From: CAWJMF01 sp963843945
GTDB lineage: Bacteria > Vulcanimicrobiota > Vulcanimicrobiia > Vulcanimicrobiales > Vulcanimicrobiaceae
Assembly (NCBI GenBank): GCA_963843945.1
Contig: CAWJMF010000006.1
Span: 496,001 to 560,000, forward strand
Direction: 5' to 3'
Length of the DNA: 64,000 bases
Shown: piece after piece, positions 59,610-64,000 of the stretch
How the letters are laid out: each line of letters starts with the position of its first letter
How positions within the stretch are numbered: the first letter of the stretch is position 1
Position numbers and translations under genes: made by a program
Notes under the pieces: model-generated
Seen by the model: the letters and a program-made list of their open reading frames with translations, nothing else
Databases searched by the model: none
What the model was told of the DNA's origin: nothing

Positions 59610-62600
59610 TTAGGCCGGGACTTCCCTCGCCGGACGAGCCTGCGGCTTCGCTTCGACCGCGAGGCGCGCGCCCCGCGAAGTGAGCCGGTAAATCGCAGGG
59701 ATCGCGACGAGCGTCATCGCCATCGAGCCGCCCAGGCCGAAAATCACGACCCAGCAGAACGGCTTCCAGAGCGACTGCGTCGAGAAGGCGAGCGGCAGCA
59801 GCCCGGCGATCGAGGTCACCACCGTGAGCAGAATCGGACGCAGTCGCTTCGTACCGGCGACGACGAGCGCGCGCTCCATCGACATCGACGGATCGTGCTC
59901 GACTTCGCGCTTCGCGTACTCGAAGAGGACGATCGTGTGGTTCGTGACGATGCCGCCCAGGCTCGCGAGCCCGAGGAAGGCGACGAAGCCGAAGTGATTG
60001 CCCGTGACGGCCAGCCCGATCACCGCGCCGATCAAGCCGAGCGGCACCGCGGCGAGAACGACCAGCGAGAGGCGCACGACGCGGAACTCCCAGAGCAGAA
60101 TGATTTGGTTGAGCAGGAGCCCGATCACCGCGGCTACGAGCAGGTTGTGGAACGACTTATCGGTTTGCTCGTCTTCGCCGGCGTAGGTGAGGCGCACGCC
60201 TGGAGGTAACGCGACGTCGCGCACGCGCGCTTTGAAGTCCGCTAAGACCTCGGAAGCCAGCCGGCCTTCGACGTCCGCGCTCACGATCACGGTCGGCAAG
60301 CCGTCGCGAATCGTGGTGACGCTCGTTTGCGAGTCGAGTTGCGGACGAGCGACCTCGCCGAGGGGGACGTTGCGCCCGTCGGCGTTCGTCACCGCGATGC
60401 CCTCGAGCGCCGCGGGATCGATCCGCTGGGCCGCGCCGAGCCGAACCACGACGGGCGTCTGCCGGTCGGCTTCGCGAATCTCGGTCGCGGTCACGCCACC
60501 GTACGCAAGTGCGACGAGTTGCTGAACGCTCGCGTCGCTGACGCCGCTGGCCATCGCGCGCGCCGCGTCGATGTGCACGTCGACTTTCGTCGCCGGCACG
60601 CCGAGCGAATCGCGAACCGAAACCGCACCGGGCGTCTCGTGCAGGACGCGCCGCATGCGCTCGGCGATCGCGGGAAGGAGCGCAGCGTCTTCGGCCGCGA
60701 GCCGGAACTGAATCGGTGCACCGACGGGCGGGCCTTGTTCGAGCTTCTTGGCCTGGATGCGCGCGCTCGGAATCGCGGTGAGGGCCGGTTGCAAATCGCG
60801 CACGAGACGGTTGGCGGCCGGCACGTCGACGGTATTGACGATGATTTGGGCGTAGTTGGGGCGCGGCTGCTCCGAGATCACGTTGTAGTAGAAGCGCGGC
60901 GCGCCGGCCCCAATGAAGGTTCCCCACGAGGTCACGCCGCGCTGCCGGGCGAGGAGCGCGTCGACGCGCTGCGCGATCGCTTCCGTGGCGCGAACGTCGG
61001 TCCCGTCGGGCGCGGTGATCTCGATGAAGAACTGATCGCGGTCGGCGGAGGGGAAAAACTGCACGCCCAGGTGCGGCAGCGCGACCGCCGCCGCGACGAA
61101 AAGCGCGCCGGCGATACCGACCGTCAGCGCCGGACGGTTGAGGGCCGCGGTCGCGAGCGGCTCGTAGGCGCGCTGAGCGCGTTCCAAGAGGCGCTCGAAC
61201 AGCTCGCGTATCCGTTCGAGCGGGCCGCGCCGGCCGGCGCCCACGGTCGCGGGCACGGCGAACCACTCGCCCACGATCGGCGAAACGAAATACGCTACGA
61301 GCAGCGACATCACGAGCGCGATCGACGTCACGACCGCTAAGTCCCGAACGAAGTCGCCGACGGCGCCGCCCATCAGCCGGAACGGCAGGAAGGACGTGAT
61401 CGCGACCAGCGTCGAGGTGAGCAGTGGAAACCACAGGTCGCTAACCCCGCGCCACGCCGCCTCGCGCCGCGACAGCCCTTCACGCAGGCGCCGCTCGATG
61501 TTGTCGATGGCGACGATGCCCGCGTCGACGATCACGCCGAGCGCGATGATCAAGGCGAGGATCGAGATTTGGTTGATGTCGACGTGGAGCAGCGGCATCA
61601 CCCCGAAGGTCAGCACGATCGAAAGCACCACGGTCGAACCTACGAGAATGCCGTTGCGCACGCCCATCAGCAGCGCGACGAGCACGGTCACGAGGAAAAC
61701 GCCCTCGATCAAGTTCAGGAAGAAATCGGCCACGCGCGCCGAGACCGTGTGCGGCTGGTCGGCCAGCACGACGTAGGTGACGCCGGCCGGCCAGTTCTCC
61801 TGCGCGCTGCGCAGCGCCCGCTCGACTTCGGGCCCAAGCGTCGTCACGGACGAGGTCTCTTTGGCCATGATCGCAAGGGCGACGGCGCGCTTCCCGTTGG
61901 CTTCGACGATCTCATCGGGAGGATCGGGATACCCGACGTGCACGCGCGCGACGTCGCCGACGCGAACGATCCGGTCGCCGACGGTTGCGACTGGTGCGAG
62001 CGCGACGTCCGCCGCGTCGTGCAAGCCGTTGCCGGGACTGAGCTGTGCGATGCGGCTGCCTAGCGCGATCGTGCCGTTCGGCACGAGTTCGTTGTGCGCC
62101 GCGATGCCGCCGGTGACCGCCGAAGGCGCGATACCGTAGGCGGCCAGCGCTTGCAGATCGAGATCGACGGAAACCTGCTGCGTTTGGTCGCCGCTCATTT
62201 TCACGAGACCCACGTCGGGCAGTGCGGCGAGCTGGTCGGAAAGTGTTTTCGCGACGTCGCGCAGTTGACGGCCCGTGAGGTCCGCTCCGCTGATGCCGAC
62301 GATGACCGGATACGTCTGCCAAACGTCGTCGACGATCGTCGGTCCGGCGATTCCGGGCGGCAGCTGCCCGCGCAGATCGTCGAGGTGATTGCGGACGTCG
62401 CGCAGGACCGGGTTGGCGTCGGAGATCGCGTCGTCGAATACGACCTCGACTTGCGAGATGCCCGGCCGCGACGTGCCCTGAACGTGATCGACGTGCGCGA
62501 CGCCGCGCACGTCGTCGACGATTTTCTTCGTCACCAGCTGCTCGACGTTTTCCGTCGTCGTCCCAGGGTACGTCGTGACGATCAGCGTCTGACGCTGCGT

Positions 62601-62720
62601 CGTGCCGGGATCCTCGCGGCGCTGCATCGTGAAAGCCGAGGCGAGCGACCAGAACACGGCGAGCAGAAGCGCGGCCAGCACCAGCGACTTGCGGGCGACG
62701 GCGAAGCGCGGCAGATTCAT
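59610..62720 (-). CDS. RND efflux transporter permease
   Basis: 1,036 residues, full family length: twelve helices with two large periplasmic loops. TM4 reads LALIIALGVIVDAGIVAIDNIERR, carrying one Asp as in CusA-like and related RND pumps rather than the double Asp of AcrB. FSTQSLWKPFCW and the second half FVAFLGLASLGGIVTNHTIVLFEYA are typical. Pumps drugs, lipophilic compounds or metals out via an outer-membrane channel not present in this window. ATGA overlap with the adaptor gene. Confidence 0.93.
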   Translation of the reverse strand: MNLPRFAVARKSLVLAALLLAVFWSLASAFTMQRREDPGTTQRQTLIVTTYPGTTTENVEQLVTKKIVDDVRGVAHVDHVQGTSRPGISQVEVVFDDAISDANPVLRDVRNHLDDLRGQLPPGIAGPTIVDDVWQTYPVIVGISGADLTGRQLRDVAKTLSDQLAALPDVGLVKMSGDQTQQVSVDLDLQALAAYGIAPSAVTGGIAAHNELVPNGTIALGSRIAQLSPGNGLHDAADVALAPVATVGDRIVRVGDVARVHVGYPDPPDEIVEANGKRAVALAIMAKETSSVTTLGPEVERALRSAQENWPAGVTYVVLADQPHTVSARVADFFLNLIEGVFLVTVLVALLMGVRNGILVGSTVVLSIVLTFGVMPLLHVDINQISILALIIALGVIVDAGIVAIDNIERRLREGLSRREAAWRGVSDLWFPLLTSTLVAITSFLPFRLMGGAVGDFVRDLAVVTSIALVMSLLVAYFVSPIVGEWFAVPATVGAGRRGPLERIRELFERLLERAQRAYEPLATAALNRPALTVGIAGALFVAAAVALPHLGVQFFPSADRDQFFIEITAPDGTDVRATEAIAQRVDALLARQRGVTSWGTFIGAGAPRFYYNVISEQPRPNYAQIIVNTVDVPAANRLVRDLQPALTAIPSARIQAKKLEQGPPVGAPIQFRLAAEDAALLPAIAERMRRVLHETPGAVSVRDSLGVPATKVDVHIDAARAMASGVSDASVQQLVALAYGGVTATEIREADRQTPVVVRLGAAQRIDPAALEGIAVTNADGRNVPLGEVARPQLDSQTSVTTIRDGLPTVIVSADVEGRLASEVLADFKARVRDVALPPGVRLTYAGEDEQTDKSFHNLLVAAVIGLLLNQIILLWEFRVVRLSLVVLAAVPLGLIGAVIGLAVTGNHFGFVAFLGLASLGGIVTNHTIVLFEYAKREVEHDPSMSMERALVVAGTKRLRPILLTVVTSIAGLLPLAFSTQSLWKPFCWVVIFGLGGSMAMTLVAIPAIYRLTSRGARLAVEAKPQARPAREVPA

Positions 62721-63976
62721 GGTCCGACGACCCGCACGGGATCGCCCGGAAGGACGTCGTGCTGGCCGGCGATGACGACGCGCTCGCCCGGCGCGACACC
62801 CGCAACGACGGCACGCTCGCCGTCGGCATCGAGAACCGCGACCCGCCTGCGCAAAACCGTGCCGCGCCCCGTATCGAAGACGTCGACCCAGGTCGCGCCG
62901 CCCTGTTGAATGAGGGCGCCCGCGCTCACGCTCGCGCCGTGCTGCGCGCGCGCGCCGAGCACGACGTCGACGACCGAACCCGGCACCAACCGCGCGCCGG
63001 TTGCGCGGATGCGCACGAGCGCGCTGTGCGTGGCCGCGTCGGCGCTCGGTTCGACCCGCGTCACCGACCCGTGCAGCGTCCCGCTCGCGCTCGCGATCGT
63101 GGCCGCCGTTCCAGGGCGCAGAGCCCCGAGACGCGTCTCGGGCACGTTGACGACGACGTCGGGATCGCCGGCCGAGGTCAAGACGAAAGCCGTTAGGCCC
63201 GGCTGCGCGTCGTCGCCCGGCTCGAGCGTGCGCGCTTGCACGAACGCTGCGGCGGGCGCGAGAATCGAGATCTTCCCGAGTGTCGCGGCGGCGAGATCGG
63301 CATTGGCCCGCGCTGCCTCCGCGTCGCCGGCGGCGGCGCGCAGATCCTCATTCCGCGTCCCGTCGCGGACGAGCGCGAACGCCTGCTGGGCCGCAGCGAG
63401 ATCGGCGCGCGCGGCGCGAACTTGTGCTTCGGCGTCGAGCAGCGCCGCGTGCGTTCCGTCGGCTTGTGCGACGGCGACGTCGCCCATCGACGCCAAACTT
63501 TCGGTCCGCGCGTCGTTCTTCGCCGCGAGCTGCTGCGCCGCGAGAGCGCGATCGAGTGCTGCGCGGCGAGCGTTCACCGCTTCTTCCGCTTCGGCACGCT
63601 CCAGCGGACGGGCACCGTTCTGCGCCTTCAGGGCCGTCGCCTCAGCGACCGAGGCGCGCGCCCGCGCGGCTTCGTATTGCGCGCGATAATCGGTTGCGTC
63701 GATCGTTGCGAGCACGTCACCCGCTGCCACGCGATCGCCGACGTCGAAGTTGACCGTCGAGACGCGGCCCGGGATTTCGAAGGCCACCCGATAGGTGTGG
63801 GCCGCTTGCACCGTTCCCGGCCCGCGAAAAATTGCGCGCGCCGCCGGCCACTGTGCCGTCTCGACGGCGATCGGCGTCGTTGCGCGATCGGCCGCATGCG
63901 CTTGCGCGCTCGAACATCCGGAAAGGCCGCCGATCCCTGCGGCAGCGATGAAAACGAGGACGTCGCGTTGGCTCAT
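62717..63976 (-). CDS. RND periplasmic adaptor lipoprotein
   Basis: 419 residues. Lipobox GGLSGC; barrel-sandwich part FEIPGRVSTVNFDVGDRVAAGDVLATID, a long coiled hairpin (ASVAEATALKAQNGAR; AQVRAARADLAAAQQAFAL), then beta-barrel and membrane-proximal domains (VVVNVPETRLGALRPG; VAGVAPGERVVIAGQHDVLPGDPV). Membrane fusion protein bridging the RND pump and an outer-membrane channel. First gene of the pair in view; the region beyond 64000 may hold a regulator or TolC-like gene. AGAGAG purine stretch eight bases before the ATG. Confidence 0.93.
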   Translation of the reverse strand: MSQRDVLVFIAAAGIGGLSGCSSAQAHAADRATTPIAVETAQWPAARAIFRGPGTVQAAHTYRVAFEIPGRVSTVNFDVGDRVAAGDVLATIDATDYRAQYEAARARASVAEATALKAQNGARPLERAEAEEAVNARRAALDRALAAQQLAAKNDARTESLASMGDVAVAQADGTHAALLDAEAQVRAARADLAAAQQAFALVRDGTRNEDLRAAAGDAEAARANADLAAATLGKISILAPAAAFVQARTLEPGDDAQPGLTAFVLTSAGDPDVVVNVPETRLGALRPGTAATIASASGTLHGSVTRVEPSADAATHSALVRIRATGARLVPGSVVDVVLGARAQHGASVSAGALIQQGGATWVDVFDTGRGTVLRRRVAVLDADGERAVVAGVAPGERVVIAGQHDVLPGDPVRVVGP

Positions 63977-64000
63977 GATGCTCTCTCTCTTGGTGAACGG

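Overview
The window is a GC-rich, densely packed bacterial chromosome segment with no insertion sequence, prophage or CRISPR array that I could find. The cell has an outer membrane: there is a TonB-dependent receptor, an RND efflux pump with a lipoprotein adaptor, a porin-like cytochrome and several lipoproteins. Its cytochrome bcc and aa3 oxidase genes are nevertheless organised in an actinobacterial style (diheme QcrC, small subunit IV). A diderm lineage related to Terrabacteria, such as Eremiobacterota/Vulcanimicrobiota, would fit, but that is inference. Neighbouring genes are very often coupled by ATGA, GTGA, TTGA or TGATG stop/start overlaps, and GTG and TTG starts are common.

Positions 1-4860: the 5' part of a selenocysteine formate dehydrogenase (in-frame TGA plus a clear SECIS hairpin), an exported helical protein, an NRAMP-like transporter apparently starting at ATA, and a YceI/fused cytochrome-porin pair behind a DtxR/IdeR-like palindrome. 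Positions 4932-8201: a COG4091-type oxidoreductase and a subtilisin-like protease. Positions 8196-17615: a respiratory island. An eight-gene minus-strand chain runs oxidase subunit III, Rieske, cytochrome b, CtaG-like factor, diheme cytochrome c, PQQ alcohol dehydrogenase and two small cytochromes c; oxidase subunits II, I and IV are divergent. This suggests electrons from a periplasmic alcohol dehydrogenase entering a bcc-aa3 chain.

Positions 17636-32475: mixed housekeeping and accessory genes, including HxlR and ArsR regulators, a second YceI protein, a TonB receptor followed by an OmpR-type two-component pair, a multicopper oxidase, a DUF695-RraB fusion and tRNA-Val(UAC). Positions 32533-41464: a RecB-like nuclease fused to an SF1 helicase, then an acyltransferase-3-like membrane protein with a very long Pro/Ala tail that overlaps a 672-residue coiled-coil protein.

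Positions 41502-50045 hold the most unusual system: two paralogous membrane kinases with a CheA-type HPt and ATPase but no CheW-like domain, two single-domain CheY receivers, a CheX-like phosphatase, a periplasmic binding protein coupled to one kinase, a winged-helix/disordered protein and two small proteins. No methyl-accepting receptor, CheW, flagellar or pilus gene is present. It looks like a ligand-sensing, chemotaxis-derived phosphorelay with unknown output.

Positions 50239-64000: a cluster of CRP-like sites ahead of a 40-residue hydrophobic peptide gene and a TPR protein, an MFS exporter, a Gly-rich secreted protein, a DODA-type dioxygenase, a serine carboxypeptidase, a VOC/WYL-regulator pair sharing an operator, two membrane proteins and an RND efflux pump with its adaptor.
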